NCBI RefSeq assembly: GCF_030295915.1
Contig: NZ_AP027361.1
Location: 2,728,001 to 2,792,000, forward strand
Direction: 5' to 3'
DNA length: 64,000 nucleotides
From: Thalassotalea sediminis
Lineage (GTDB): Bacteria > Pseudomonadota > Gammaproteobacteria > Enterobacterales > Alteromonadaceae
Shown: positions 51,215 to 62,127 of the stretch, in pieces
Layout: the number at the start of each line of letters is the position of its first letter
Numbering within the stretch: position 1 is the first letter of the stretch
Made by a program: the position numbers and the translations under genes
Notes under the pieces: generated by a model
Database searches by the model: none
Seen by the model: the letters and a program-made list of their open reading frames with translations, nothing else
Told to the model about the DNA's origin: nothing

Positions 51215-51235
51215 TAATTCACCACGTATATTAGA

Positions 51236-52333
51236 TTAACACGCACCTGAAATTTTTGGTGTCGTGCAGGTTACATCGGCATTCTGTGCGCGATGGCGCA
51301 TAAAGTGGTCCATCAATGTGAGTGCTAGCATCGCCTCAGCAATAGGTACTGCACGAATACCAACACAAGGATCATGGCGCCCCTTAGTGATAATTTCGGC
51401 CGCATTACCATCAACATCGATGGTGTTACCGCTCACGCCAATACTTGATGTCGGCTTTAACGCTAAATGAGCAACCACTGGCTGACCTGAAGAAATACCG
51501 CCAAGTACACCACCGGCATGGTTTGTCGCAAATCCGTCTGGCGTTAATTCGTCTCGATGTTCAGAACCCTTTTGATTCACAACAGCAAATCCATCGCCTA
51601 CTTCAACACCTTTCACGGCATTAATCCCCATCATCGCGTGGGCTATATCAGCATCTAAACGATCAAAAATAGGTTCGCCAAGCCCAACGGGTACATGCTT
51701 CGCCACAACAGTTACTTTGGCGCCAATAGAGTCTTTCTGTTTTATTATCGATCTTAGCAATTCATCAAGATGTGTTAATTTGCTTTCATCAGGAAAGAAA
51801 AATGGATTATCTTCTACGATATCCCAATTATATTGCTCTGCCGTTACATCACCTATTTGAGAAACGCAGCCATGAATTTCAATACCAAATTTTTGCTTTA
51901 AAAACTTTTTAGCAATTGCACCTGCCGCGACACGCATTGCGGTTTCTCGTGCAGAAGATCGACCACCACCGCGATAATCTCGTAAACCATACTTTTGTGA
52001 ATACGTATAATCAGCGTGACCAGGACGAAATGATTGCGCAATATTGCCATAGTCTTTCGACCGTTGGTCAGTATTTTCAATGATTAAACCAATAGGAGTT
52101 CCCGTGGTTTTTCCCTCAAAAACACCTGACATAATTTTAACTTCATCAGCTTCTCGCCTTGCCGTTGTATACCTTGAAGTACCTGGGCGACGTCGATCCA
52201 AATCAACTTGTAAATCTTCTTCTGATAGTTCAAGACCGGGTGGGCAACCGTCAATAATGGCACCTAAACCAAGACCATGGCTCTCACCATAAGTGGTAAC
52301 CGTAAATAACTTACCAAACGTATTTCCTGACAT
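51236..52333 (-). CDS. aroC: Chorismate synthase
   Basis: AroC catalyses the final step of the shikimate pathway, with reduced FMN as cofactor. The 365-aa protein (E. coli 361) has [62 protein letters not shown] and [18 protein letters not shown]. All are conserved, including the active histidines in GESHG and GHAD. It follows prmB by 2 bases, as in E. coli. Confidence 0.98.
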   Translation of the reverse strand: MSGNTFGKLFTVTTYGESHGLGLGAIIDGCPPGLELSEEDLQVDLDRRRPGTSRYTTARREADEVKIMSGVFEGKTTGTPIGLIIENTDQRSKDYGNIAQSFRPGHADYTYSQKYGLRDYRGGGRSSARETAMRVAAGAIAKKFLKQKFGIEIHGCVSQIGDVTAEQYNWDIVEDNPFFFPDESKLTHLDELLRSIIKQKDSIGAKVTVVAKHVPVGLGEPIFDRLDADIAHAMMGINAVKGVEVGDGFAVVNQKGSEHRDELTPDGFATNHAGGVLGGISSGQPVVAHLALKPTSSIGVSGNTIDVDGNAAEIITKGRHDPCVGIRAVPIAEAMLALTLMDHFMRHRAQNADVTCTTPKISGAC

Positions 52334-52335
52334 AT

Positions 52336-53274
52336 TTAACGTTTCACTCGCTGATTAAAAATTTCTTGATGTTGTACTAATTGTGCTTTATTCAACCAAA
52401 ATACCCCATGGCCACCGCGTTCAAAGGTTAGCCACTGAAAAGCAACCTCTGGGTAAACAGCTTCTAAATGCACCTGTGAATTTCCTACTTCACATATAAG
52501 TAACCCATCTTCGTTTAGGTGCTGAGCAGCTTCCGCTAATATTACTCTAGTAATATCTAGTCCATCAGGACCACTGCCAAGACCCATTTCAGGTTCATGA
52601 GTAAACTCAGTCGGCAAGGCCTCGACATCTTCCTGGTCAACGTAAGGTGGGTTCGTTACAATTAAATCATACTTAAGTGCGTCAACAGAAGAGAAAAGAT
52701 CAGATTGAATTGGAATAACTTGTTCAAGTAACCCATGATTTTCTATATTTATTTGCGCAACATTAAGTGCATCTAATGATAAATCAAGTGCATCAACTTC
52801 CGCTTCAGGAAAGTAATGCGCACATGCAATCGCAATACAGCCACTACCGGTACATAAATCGAGAATACGATGAACCTCTTTGCTTTCGTCAATGACTGGC
52901 GAAAATCGTTTTTCTATCCATTCTCCAATCGGCGATCGAGGCACTAATGTACGCTCATCAACATAAAAAGGTAAACCTGCAAAGTAAGCCTGATTAGTAA
53001 GGTAGGCCGCAGGAAGTTGCTCAGAAATACGTTTATCTATTAAAGCCAAACATGACAACTTTTCATCATGCGTAAGTCGACACTGCATTATATGCTCTGT
53101 TAACTGCGACGGCAGCGCTAAGGTAAACATAATTAACGTAATCGCTTCATCCCAAGCGTTATCATTACCGTGCCCAAAAAATAAATCTGCTCGGTTAAAT
53201 TCACTTGCGGCAAAACGTACAAAATCACCGACAGTTACCAATTGCTCGGCCAAATCATTATGATGTTGAGTCAC
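52336..53274 (-). CDS. prmB: 50S ribosomal protein L3 N5-glutamine methyltransferase PrmB
   Basis: A 312-aa SAM-dependent enzyme methylating a glutamine of L3. The SAM site is [20 protein letters not shown] and the glutamine-binding motif is [26 protein letters not shown] ends the domain. The start is a GTG at 53274, with GGGGAG six bases upstream. First gene of the prmB-aroC-MFS unit and divergent from smrB, again as in E. coli. Confidence 0.96.
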   Translation of the reverse strand: MTQHHNDLAEQLVTVGDFVRFAASEFNRADLFFGHGNDNAWDEAITLIMFTLALPSQLTEHIMQCRLTHDEKLSCLALIDKRISEQLPAAYLTNQAYFAGLPFYVDERTLVPRSPIGEWIEKRFSPVIDESKEVHRILDLCTGSGCIAIACAHYFPEAEVDALDLSLDALNVAQINIENHGLLEQVIPIQSDLFSSVDALKYDLIVTNPPYVDQEDVEALPTEFTHEPEMGLGSGPDGLDITRVILAEAAQHLNEDGLLICEVGNSQVHLEAVYPEVAFQWLTFERGGHGVFWLNKAQLVQHQEIFNQRVKR

Positions 53275-53353
53275 TCAACTCCCCTGTTAAACTATATCGA
53301 TATCAACGGATGTTTTACTTGTTATTTTAGGCCGATATTTTTAGACTTCGCAT

Positions 53354-53902
53354 ATGAAATTAAAAGACGCACTTTCTCAACAAGAAAAACAGTTATTCAA
53401 AGACGCTGTAGGTAAGGTAAAACCTATGGTGCACGACACAATACACCCACAGAAAAAATCCATCAAGCCCCCACGTACAATTCTAAAAGAAAAAGTCGCT
53501 AAACAAACGGCTAGCTTTCATTTTTCGGATGAATTTGAGCCAAACCTCAATCGACAAGGCCCGATGAAATATGTACGAGATGGTGATAGTACCTACGAAG
53601 CTAAAAACCTTAGACGCGGCCTCTACCGACCAGAACTTATATTAGATCTTCATGGGCTAGATCAACAACAAGCTAAACAAGAAATAGCAGCATTACTTTA
53701 TGAAAGCCAAAAAGAACATGTGCAATGTGTATGTATAGTACACGGATTGGGTGCCAAAATACTGAAAAACAAAGTACCGCACTGGCTTGTTCAACATCCC
53801 GATGTTATTGCATTTCATCAAGCACCATTAGAATTTGGTGGCAATGGCGCCCTACTAGTTTTACTCGATGTTCATGACAAATTTATGCTAAAAGACGATT
53901 AA
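53354..53902 (+). CDS. smrB: SmrB ribosome-rescue endonuclease
   Basis: A 182-aa protein with a C-terminal Smr domain (about 92-178). In E. coli, SmrB cleaves mRNA between collided ribosomes. The motifs are LDLHGLDQQQAK, with the DxH catalytic pair, and IVHGLGAKILKNKVPHWL. The N-terminal part is basic and probably disordered, for ribosome binding. It is divergent from prmB, with 79 bases between. Confidence 0.95.
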   Translation: MKLKDALSQQEKQLFKDAVGKVKPMVHDTIHPQKKSIKPPRTILKEKVAKQTASFHFSDEFEPNLNRQGPMKYVRDGDSTYEAKNLRRGLYRPELILDLHGLDQQQAKQEIAALLYESQKEHVQCVCIVHGLGAKILKNKVPHWLVQHPDVIAFHQAPLEFGGNGALLVLLDVHDKFMLKDD

Positions 53903-53945
53903 AACTCGACATTTTTACGCACTTAATCGCCATTGGCGTAACAAT

Positions 53946-54431
53946 TTAAACTATCGGAGATACATCATACGGCGAAACATGTTTAACTAAATCACCTTTC
54001 ATCTTCAATTTATCGTAGTTAATTTCTGCAATTGATGCCGTAGCGAAAAGTGGCGCATTCCTATCAAATGTTAATTCTTCGACTAAATAACTCACTAAAG
54101 GCATATGAGATACGATTAACACATTCTCTAATTTTTCGGCTTCGCATATTCCATCGATATAATCGTGCACATCTACTGCGTCTCCAGCAGGTGTAATACT
54201 ATCAATCGTTTTTAACGGTGCGGAATGGTTCAATGCAGCCACTAACGTATTTGCTGTTTGTTGTGCTCGAACGAAAGGACTCACAAAAACCTGATCAATA
54301 ACAACACCGTTTTTATTCAGCCATTTCGCCATACACTGGGCTTCCAAATGACCTTTTTCCGTAAGTTCTCGTTCGGCATCACTTGTTGCGCGAGTACTAG
54401 CTTGTCCGTGGCGCATAACATAAAGCTTCAT
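53946..54431 (-). CDS. sixA: Phosphohistidine phosphatase SixA
   Basis: A 161-aa histidine phosphatase that removes phosphate from histidines, in E. coli on the nitrogen phosphotransferase protein NPr. The catalytic RHG is at residues 6-8 (MKLYVMRHGQAS), FVSPFVRAQQTA holds the second arginine, and VSHMPLVSYLV the second histidine. The ATG at 54431 is chosen over a TTG four codons earlier. It converges with smrB, as in related genomes. Confidence 0.95.
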   Translation of the reverse strand: MKLYVMRHGQASTRATSDAERELTEKGHLEAQCMAKWLNKNGVVIDQVFVSPFVRAQQTANTLVAALNHSAPLKTIDSITPAGDAVDVHDYIDGICEAEKLENVLIVSHMPLVSYLVEELTFDRNAPLFATASIAEINYDKLKMKGDLVKHVSPYDVSPIV

Positions 54432-54621
54432 AACTACTACCAAGCCGTTAAAAATATGAGAGAAATAATAAATTGGCGCTATAGTAAAGGAATACGTGTC
54501 ATAGTTATAACATCAGTTAAGAATAAAATGGACTCAACTTATTCCATAGGGTAATTTAAAAGAAAACAATAATAATTATAGACGTTTAAATTTACTATGT
54601 TAGGTAAATTCGGAGCCGATT

Positions 54622-57378
54622 TTGAAACAAAGTCCAAATGATCATAAATCATACCAAGCCATAACCTTAGCAAATGGTTTACGTGTGTTACTTGTTCATC
54701 ATAAGGAATCTAAAAAATCTGCTGCAGCACTTGCTGTCAACGTAGGACACTTTAGTGATCCTGATAATCGTCAAGGTATGGCTCATTTTCTCGAACATAT
54801 GCTGTTTCTTGGTACAGAAAAATATCCCGACGGCAGTGAGTATCAAAAGTTTATTAGTCAATATGGCGGTACAAACAACGCTTGGACAGCAACCGAGCAC
54901 ACTTGTTTCTTTTTCGATATTCACCATTTACATTTTGATCAAGCACTCGACAGGTTTAGTCAGTTTTTTATTGCGCCATTATTGTCTGAAGAATTTGTGA
55001 ATAAAGAACGCAAAAATATTGATGCGGAATTTAAGCTTAAACTTAAAGATGATATCCGACGCTTATACGATGTTCATAAAGCAACTATAAACCCAGAACA
55101 TCCATTCTCTAAATTTTCTGTCGGTAATACAGAAACTCTTGCAGATAACACCCCAAGCACGTTAAGAGATGAAGTAGAAGCATTTTTCAAACAACACTAC
55201 AATGCAAGAGCAATGACGCTTGTGCTGGAAGGACCACAATCAATTGATGAGCTAAGTGCGCTAGCAAAAGCCCATTTCAGCGAAATTGTAGATGGTGTTT
55301 TACCCGATGCTTTGCCAAACGTACCCTTGTATTTATCGCACCAACAAGCGGTAAAAATTGAAGTATGCCCTGTCAAAAATGAACGGCAGCTAATTATTAG
55401 TTTCGCCCTGCCAAGCATTGATCAATATTATCGTCATAAGCCAGAGTCTCTTTTAGCTTACTTACTAGGACATGAAGGTAAAGATAGCATCTTATCTTAT
55501 CTAAAAAATCGTCAGTGGGCTCTAGGCTTAACTGCAGGCTCAGGTATTAATGGTTATAATTTTAAAGACTTTAATATTAGTATTCGTTTAACAGAAAACG
55601 GGCTTAACCATACAGAAGACATTATCGACGCCATTTTCTTTTATATTAGAATGTTAAAACAAACATCATTACCAACATTTTATTATCAAGAAAAAAAAGC
55701 GATTGCTGAACTTGCCTTTCAATACCACGAAAAATGTAAGCCTCTAGACTCAGTCAGTCAGTTAGTGATTAATATGCAACATTACCCTATCGAAGATTAC
55801 ATTTACGGGGATTATATGATGCAAGGAATGGATCAAGAAATCATTAATCAATTGCTTGAAAAACTTACCCCTGAAAACATGCGAATCATTGTGGTAGACC
55901 CTAGTACCAAAGGAAATCAAACAACTAAGTGGTATCAAGTACCTTATACCGTTAGCAAGATATCCAATAACAATTTACTACGTTGGCATAATGTCAAAAC
56001 ATCGTTACCTTTACAGTTACCACCACCTAATAATTATATAGTTGCTAATCCTGATATTTATGATGATCAAGAGGAAAAACACGCGGTACCGCAATGTATC
56101 ACTAAACAAAATGGTTTGACGCTTTGGTACAAACAAGATCAAACATTTAAAGTACCTAAGGGCTATATTTATATCGGTATTGATACACCTGCGACACTGA
56201 AAAATGCGCAAACAATTGCCATGACACGTCTATATGTTGACCTTTACACAGAATCCGTGATCGAACGCCATTACGATGCAGAACTTGCTGGTATTCATTA
56301 TCACCTTTACGCACATCAGGGTGGCTTAACATTACAATTATCAGGAATAAGTGAGAAGCAAGGACAACTGCTAGCAGAACTGTTAAGTGAGCTCCAAAAT
56401 TTTGATTACCAAGAAGAAAAATTCAAGCTATTAAAAAAACATCTTATAAACCACTGGAAAAATGCAGATAATAGCAAATCAATATCACAGTTATTTTCGG
56501 CGCTTAGTTCAACAATGCAACCGAATGCCCCTAGTACAAAAGAGCTTGCCCATGCATTATCTCAGGCAGACTTTGCTACATTTAAAAGCTTTTGCAAAGA
56601 AATATTTAAACAAGTGAATATTGACGTATTAATTCACGGTAACTGGCAATCTTCGCACGCCAAAGACATTGAACAAATTATTAAAAACGCCTTCGCACAA
56701 CAACTTTCAGGTGATGCAAAAGAAGAAATAGCGTTACTTAATCTTGCCGGACAAGGCAGTATTTATTATCCATTAGCCTTACCAGATCATGATCATGCGG
56801 CCGTTATTTACTATCCAATGGAGAATAGAGACTTAAAAACAATTGCACTTACCATGGTAATAAGTCAAATTTTGTCGCCTCAATTTTTTCAACAAATGCG
56901 TACAGAACGCCAATATGGATATTTAGTCGGTGTTGGCTATGTACCAATAAATCGTTATCCAGGCATTGCATTTTATATCCAATCACCTAAATACGATGCC
57001 GATGCTCTGCTTGCGGCTATGGATGATTTTATTAATGTTAGTGAAAACTATATTGAAGAGATGACGAACGAAGATTGGCATCAATTACAAAGCGGACTCG
57101 CCAGCCAATTACAAGAAAAAGACACAAGTCTACGAATTAAAAGCCAACGATTCTGGAGCGCAATATGTAATCAAGAATTCGCATTTAATCAAAAGAAAAA
57201 ACTTATCTCATCACTCATGGCACTTGATAAAAGTGATATAAAACAATTTTTAATTACGCAGTTAACTGCCCATAATGCGCCACAAGACCGCATATGTTTA
57301 GCATCGTTAACGGAAGTTTCATCACAAAAGACACAAAAGTTGCAAAATAAATTGAAAAATATCTCATTAAAATATTAG
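54622..57378 (+). CDS. Insulinase-family (M16) zinc metallopeptidase, pitrilysin-like
   Basis: A 918-aa protein built of four homologous M16 domains. The inverted zinc motif is HFLEH (about residues 54-58), with a distal Glu in KERKNIDAEF about 75 residues on. NNAWTATEHTCFFFDIH and RTERQYGYLVGVGY (the C-terminal RxxxxYxY substrate contact) are intact. E. coli pitrilysin (962 aa) is periplasmic with a signal peptide. This one starts MKQSPNDHKSYQ with no signal, suggesting a cytoplasmic site or a missed start. The start is a TTG with GGAG seven bases before. It probably degrades short peptides. Confidence 0.9.
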   Translation: MKQSPNDHKSYQAITLANGLRVLLVHHKESKKSAAALAVNVGHFSDPDNRQGMAHFLEHMLFLGTEKYPDGSEYQKFISQYGGTNNAWTATEHTCFFFDIHHLHFDQALDRFSQFFIAPLLSEEFVNKERKNIDAEFKLKLKDDIRRLYDVHKATINPEHPFSKFSVGNTETLADNTPSTLRDEVEAFFKQHYNARAMTLVLEGPQSIDELSALAKAHFSEIVDGVLPDALPNVPLYLSHQQAVKIEVCPVKNERQLIISFALPSIDQYYRHKPESLLAYLLGHEGKDSILSYLKNRQWALGLTAGSGINGYNFKDFNISIRLTENGLNHTEDIIDAIFFYIRMLKQTSLPTFYYQEKKAIAELAFQYHEKCKPLDSVSQLVINMQHYPIEDYIYGDYMMQGMDQEIINQLLEKLTPENMRIIVVDPSTKGNQTTKWYQVPYTVSKISNNNLLRWHNVKTSLPLQLPPPNNYIVANPDIYDDQEEKHAVPQCITKQNGLTLWYKQDQTFKVPKGYIYIGIDTPATLKNAQTIAMTRLYVDLYTESVIERHYDAELAGIHYHLYAHQGGLTLQLSGISEKQGQLLAELLSELQNFDYQEEKFKLLKKHLINHWKNADNSKSISQLFSALSSTMQPNAPSTKELAHALSQADFATFKSFCKEIFKQVNIDVLIHGNWQSSHAKDIEQIIKNAFAQQLSGDAKEEIALLNLAGQGSIYYPLALPDHDHAAVIYYPMENRDLKTIALTMVISQILSPQFFQQMRTERQYGYLVGVGYVPINRYPGIAFYIQSPKYDADALLAAMDDFINVSENYIEEMTNEDWHQLQSGLASQLQEKDTSLRIKSQRFWSAICNQEFAFNQKKKLISSLMALDKSDIKQFLITQLTAHNAPQDRICLASLTEVSSQKTQKLQNKLKNISLKY

Positions 57379-57448
57379 CACAGCCGATAAAGTAATTTGT
57401 AAAAGTACGTAAAACAAAGGTGTGCAGACTAATAATTTCGTCAAAAAG

Positions 57449-57477
57449 TTGACTTAACCATTATTCTGCTTTGTAAT
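57449..57477 (+). promoter_or_regulatory. Candidate promoter of the GGDEF-EAL gene
   Basis: TTGACT (57449-57454), 17 bases, TGTAAT (57472-57477), 45 bases before the GTG start at 57523. Both boxes have at least five of six consensus bases. AGGT stands 8 bases before the start codon. Confidence 0.55.
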
Positions 57478-57522
57478 GGACTAAATAATAATAATACATA
57501 ACGTATTACTAGGTAGTGATAA

Positions 57523-60500
57523 GTGCGTCTTTCTAATTCCAAACTTTTGATTTTGTTAGCTAATATTCTTATATCTATACTTTCGCTAACCTTTGCTCTT
57601 TTTTCTACTTTTTCAATTGCTACTACGCAGATAGATTTAAATGGTGCACCTTTAACAGTTCAGCACTTGAAACCCGCCCAAGGCCTCTCTCAGAACTACG
57701 TTTTTGACATGGTTCAAGACAGTGATGGTTTTATTTGGATAGGTACCGACGATGGTTTAAATAAATTTGATGGTAAAACATTTAAACAATACCGTTTTAA
57801 TTCACTAGAAGAACATTCACTTGCTGGCAATAGTATCAGGAACCTTTTAATAGATTCAGATGATAACCTTTGGATTGGTACCGATAATGGCTTAAGTGTT
57901 TATAACCGTCAGTTAGACAACTTTACCACCTTTCGATCCGAGCCAAACAATGATAGTAAGCTTACCGATAACTTCATTTGGCAAATATACGAAGATAAAG
58001 CACAGAATATTTGGGTAGCAACCGAGCAAGGTTTACATAAATTTGACAAAGAAGAGCGTACATTTACGCGCATTAAAGTACGCAAAATATCTGATAATAC
58101 CTTGCTCAATTTCAAGGCAATACGTACCTTCTTCCAAGATCAAAAAGGTAACTATTGGATAAGTAACTATGACGGTGATTTCTACATACTCACCCCTAAT
58201 TTAACGCCTGATACGGTATTAACTAACCAAGTTGCAACAACGCTTAATGAAAATAATCTAAAAATAAGACACATTGAGTATTATCAACAGAAAAATCATT
58301 ACTGGATGGCGATAAACAATTATGTTGTTATATTGGATAATAACTACAATCTTTATCGAAAATATGAATTAAATCAGTCAGATGTCAATGTATCCGAAGT
58401 AAGAAGCTTTGGTAAACTTAATGACGCATTGTATTGGGTAGGCACAGATAATGGTTTATATTCTATAAACCCACTTGAAGACGAAGCATTTAAGCATCGA
58501 TTTTCAAATATTACAGATCACGCATTTAACTCAAACATCATCAAAATATTGATAGATAAAGAAAAACATATTTGGGTCGGTACATTAAATGGCTTAATTA
58601 AAGCTAACTACTCTGCTTTATTGATCACGCATAGTAAGAACTTAGCAACGCCAATCAGTGGCAATATCGAAAATATTCAATCATTTGGTGAACATGTTCT
58701 CTTCTCGCAAGATGGCGAGCTAGCACTATTTAATACCTATCAGAACAGTTTTCAATTGCTTCCTCTCGAAAATAGTGTAGATCAAATTATGCAAATTAAT
58801 GGGGAAGCATACATCGCTACCATGCAAAATGAGCTTTATCATTTAGAGAGTAACTCCCTAACGTTTACACCCATTAAGCAATGGAAAGAAACCTCAAGAC
58901 ACTCGTTGGGTATTAATTTAATAGGCATCAATAATAAAATTTGGTACATCGATAATTCAAATATTCTTTCATCTTTTGATTTAAAGAGTCTGTCTACCAC
59001 ACAGTATTTAGATGATAATAAATTTCTTAATCTATCAAAGTCTTACAATAACCAATTAATATTAATATCTGACAATAAAGAGATCATATATTACAACCCT
59101 GAAAATGATCAAAGTGACACTTTTCAGGTCAAGAATAACAACTTTATATATCAAGACATTTTAACAATTCAAGATACCCAACAGCACTTAATCTTAGGCT
59201 CAAGTTCACAAGGTGCTTTAGTTATTAATAAAAAGACAAAAAACACTACTTGGTTTAATGAAACATCAGGTCTTTTAAATAATTTCATTACAGACATTGT
59301 GTTAGATAGCAACGGTAATTTATGGTTAAGCAGTAACAAGGGCTTTAGTTATTTAGAAATAGACACATTAAAAATTAGAAATTTTTATAAAGACTTTAAT
59401 TTAGAGAATAATGAAAACTACGCACACAGCTCTACCATTGATAAAAATGGCAACATTTACTTTGGTGGTAATAATGGCTTTAACTGGTTTTCTCCAGAGC
59501 AACTACTAACCTTTGAGTTTGAAATATTAAAACCGGTTTTAACGAAACTATTAATAGCAAACAAAGAAGTAGATGTTAAGTTAGAAGCTCCTAAGCATGT
59601 AAAATCCTTGCCTGCTCAATTAAATACGCTTGAGGAAATAACGTTAGAACACATTCATTCACCTTTTAGTATTGAGTTCATTTCTCCAAACGCCAGCCTA
59701 CCAGAGCAACTTGTTTATCGTTATCGTTTAATAGGAGTAGATGAAAACTGGCTTACAACAAATGAAAGTAATTTACGCGCTACCTATACCAACTTAAGTG
59801 CGGGTAGATATACCTTTGAAGTACAGGCGTTTGACCGTTATTCCCCAGAAACTTTTGCCTCGAAAAAACTCACAGTAAACGTATTACCACCTTGGTGGCT
59901 GTCAGGTAGTGCGATATTAGTATACAGCCTAGTAGCGTTGCTTACACTGTCGTATTTACTTCAACAATTTAGACACAAGCGTATTTACCACCTTCAAATA
60001 AAAGCGAGCGAAGAGCGATTGAAATTATCACTGTGGGGTAGCGGTGATGAAATGTGGGACTGGAATATCAAAAACGGTAAAATTTATCGTTCAAATATCT
60101 GGGGGATTTTAGAATTTCCACAAGACGGAAAACGAAATTTGGGTAACAGCGGTGACAATGAAACGAATGTAAATAAAGGTGATATTGCGCGAATTACCAA
60201 GGCACTACAAGATCACTTTGATGAAAAAACAGAGCATTTTGAGGCAACGTACCGCGTAAAAGATAAACAAGGCAACTGGATATGGATTTTAGATCGCGGC
60301 AAAATTGTTGAGCGAGATGATCAAAACAATCCCGTGCGAATGACCGGTACCTTAAAAGATATAAGCCAAATCAAGAAAGCAGATGAACGTTTAAAATTAT
60401 TTGCTAAATGCTTCGAAAATATTTCTGATGCTGTCGTCATTTATGATCGTCAGTTTTATGTCGTCGATGTTAATAAGGCATTTCAGCGCATTACCGGCAA

Positions 60501-62064
60501 AACCAAACGACATATGATTGGTCAGCCCCTTAAATTTAAACAATACCCTGATAGCTTTGCCAACACAGTTAAACAACACTTACTCACAAAAGGGAGTTGG
60601 CACGGTGAAATAGAGAGTAGACGTGATGACAACCAACTCTACCTCACTGATTTAAACATCGATATTATTCGCGATGAAAATGGCAGTATTTCTCATTTTG
60701 TTGGTGTATTTTCTGATATAACTAAACGTAAAGAAACAGAAGCGGAGCTCAGAAAACTCGCCAATAGCGACACATTAACAGGCCTTCCTAATCGATCATA
60801 TTTCCAGGCCAATCAAACACGTCTTGTGAAAAATAAAGTACCACATGCACTGTTAGTCTTTGATTTAGATAACTTTAAGAAAGTAAATGACTCTATGGGT
60901 CATGAAGTCGGAGATGTATTACTTTGTAAAGTAGCAGAAAGAATTCGTTCTGTAGGAAGATCACAAGATACCGTCTATCGATTAGGCGGTGATGAGTTTA
61001 GTATTATTGTCGAAAATACTAATGATATTCATACCATCACGACAATAGCAAAAGACATTCTTCGCTCTATCGCTCAGCCGTTAAAGTTAAAAAATCATGA
61101 AATTGTGCTCTATTCAAGTATTGGCATCGTGCTATACCCTGAAGATGGTGCGTCACCACAAGAACTGTTAAAAAATGCAGATACTGCAATGTATCACGCA
61201 AAAAATGCAGGTGGTAATCGATATAAATTCTTTAATGGTTCCATGAATGAACAGGCCGTTAAGCGACTACAAATCGAAGGACTCATTCGACACGGTTTAA
61301 AAGAAGACTTTTTCTCCGTTTTCTACCAACCTAAAATCGAAATTACAACCGGAAAAATTGCGGGGATGGAAGCGTTAGTGCGTTTTGAAACACCTTCGAA
61401 AGGTATCATTAGCCCGCTAACGTTTATTCCGGTATCAGAAGAAACCGGACAAATTATCGATATTGGTGAAGTAGTTTTACGTAAAGCTTGTTATGCCACA
61501 AAAGTGTGGATTGACTCAGGCCTATTTGATGGTCGTATTGCCGTCAACTTATCCGCGGTACAATTTACCCAGCCAAATCTGGTTGGCATGATCGCCGAAA
61601 TACTCGCAGAAACAGCTTTACCCGCGAAGCACTTAGAATTAGAAATTACTGAAGGTACCGTAATGGATTCACCTCAACAAGCGATCGATACTATGTTACA
61701 AATTCGCGCAATGGGTATTCATTTATCTTTAGATGATTTTGGTACAGGCTATTCATCTCTTGCGTATTTGAAAAAGTTTCCACTAAACACATTGAAAATC
61801 GATAAAGCCTTTGTTGATGATATAGAACAATCAGAGCAAGGACGAAACATGGTGGCAACCATTGTGACGATTGCGCATAATTTAGGGCTTCAAGTCGTTG
61901 CTGAGGGCGTTGAAACCAACCAACAATTAAGTTTCCTGTCAGGTCTACGATGTGAACAGCTGCAAGGCTATTTATATAGTAAACCACTCGCCACTGAAGA
62001 CTTCCGTCGTTATTTACTTTCTCATCAAATAACCGACAAATCTACGTCGTTTAACAGAAGTTAA
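57523..62064 (+). CDS. Periplasmic-propeller sensor with PAS, GGDEF and EAL domains
   Basis: A 1513-aa inner-membrane sensor for cyclic di-GMP. The N-terminus is a signal or anchor (9-31). Then come about a dozen two-component-regulator propeller repeats (FIWIGTDDGLNKFDG, LWIGTDNGLSVYN, IWVATEQGLHKFD) to about 690, a Y_Y_Y domain to about 788, a transmembrane helix (789-816), PAS domains near 830-950 and 957-1070, GGDEF at 1155-1159 (RLGGDEF) and EAL at 1283-1285. The synthase I-site RSQD lies five residues before GGDEF. EAL metal residues (NLSA, EITEG, DDFGTG, KIDK, AEGVET) are all present. Both catalytic halves look active. Propeller sensors are usually joined to a histidine kinase; here no kinase is present. 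The ligand is unknown. Confidence 0.93.
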   Translation: MRLSNSKLLILLANILISILSLTFALFSTFSIATTQIDLNGAPLTVQHLKPAQGLSQNYVFDMVQDSDGFIWIGTDDGLNKFDGKTFKQYRFNSLEEHSLAGNSIRNLLIDSDDNLWIGTDNGLSVYNRQLDNFTTFRSEPNNDSKLTDNFIWQIYEDKAQNIWVATEQGLHKFDKEERTFTRIKVRKISDNTLLNFKAIRTFFQDQKGNYWISNYDGDFYILTPNLTPDTVLTNQVATTLNENNLKIRHIEYYQQKNHYWMAINNYVVILDNNYNLYRKYELNQSDVNVSEVRSFGKLNDALYWVGTDNGLYSINPLEDEAFKHRFSNITDHAFNSNIIKILIDKEKHIWVGTLNGLIKANYSALLITHSKNLATPISGNIENIQSFGEHVLFSQDGELALFNTYQNSFQLLPLENSVDQIMQINGEAYIATMQNELYHLESNSLTFTPIKQWKETSRHSLGINLIGINNKIWYIDNSNILSSFDLKSLSTTQYLDDNKFLNLSKSYNNQLILISDNKEIIYYNPENDQSDTFQVKNNNFIYQDILTIQDTQQHLILGSSSQGALVINKKTKNTTWFNETSGLLNNFITDIVLDSNGNLWLSSNKGFSYLEIDTLKIRNFYKDFNLENNENYAHSSTIDKNGNIYFGGNNGFNWFSPEQLLTFEFEILKPVLTKLLIANKEVDVKLEAPKHVKSLPAQLNTLEEITLEHIHSPFSIEFISPNASLPEQLVYRYRLIGVDENWLTTNESNLRATYTNLSAGRYTFEVQAFDRYSPETFASKKLTVNVLPPWWLSGSAILVYSLVALLTLSYLLQQFRHKRIYHLQIKASEERLKLSLWGSGDEMWDWNIKNGKIYRSNIWGILEFPQDGKRNLGNSGDNETNVNKGDIARITKALQDHFDEKTEHFEATYRVKDKQGNWIWILDRGKIVERDDQNNPVRMTGTLKDISQIKKADERLKLFAKCFENISDAVVIYDRQFYVVDVNKAFQRITGKTKRHMIGQPLKFKQYPDSFANTVKQHLLTKGSWHGEIESRRDDNQLYLTDLNIDIIRDENGSISHFVGVFSDITKRKETEAELRKLANSDTLTGLPNRSYFQANQTRLVKNKVPHALLVFDLDNFKKVNDSMGHEVGDVLLCKVAERIRSVGRSQDTVYRLGGDEFSIIVENTNDIHTITTIAKDILRSIAQPLKLKNHEIVLYSSIGIVLYPEDGASPQELLKNADTAMYHAKNAGGNRYKFFNGSMNEQAVKRLQIEGLIRHGLKEDFFSVFYQPKIEITTGKIAGMEALVRFETPSKGIISPLTFIPVSEETGQIIDIGEVVLRKACYATKVWIDSGLFDGRIAVNLSAVQFTQPNLVGMIAEILAETALPAKHLELEITEGTVMDSPQQAIDTMLQIRAMGIHLSLDDFGTGYSSLAYLKKFPLNTLKIDKAFVDDIEQSEQGRNMVATIVTIAHNLGLQVVAEGVETNQQLSFLSGLRCEQLQGYLYSKPLATEDFRRYLLSHQITDKSTSFNRS

Positions 62065-62085
62065 TTAAGTAAGACCTCACTTTTA

Positions 62086-62105
62086 GCTGTCATTTTTATG
62101 ACAGC
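62086..62105. other. Perfect 8-bp hairpin after the GGDEF-EAL gene
   Basis: GCTGTCAT, loop TTTT, ATGACAGC, 22 bases after the stop. No T-run follows, so it is not a standard terminator. It could be an mRNA 3' stabiliser. Confidence 0.4.
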
Positions 62106-62127
62106 GCTCCTGATACAAGTCAACGTC

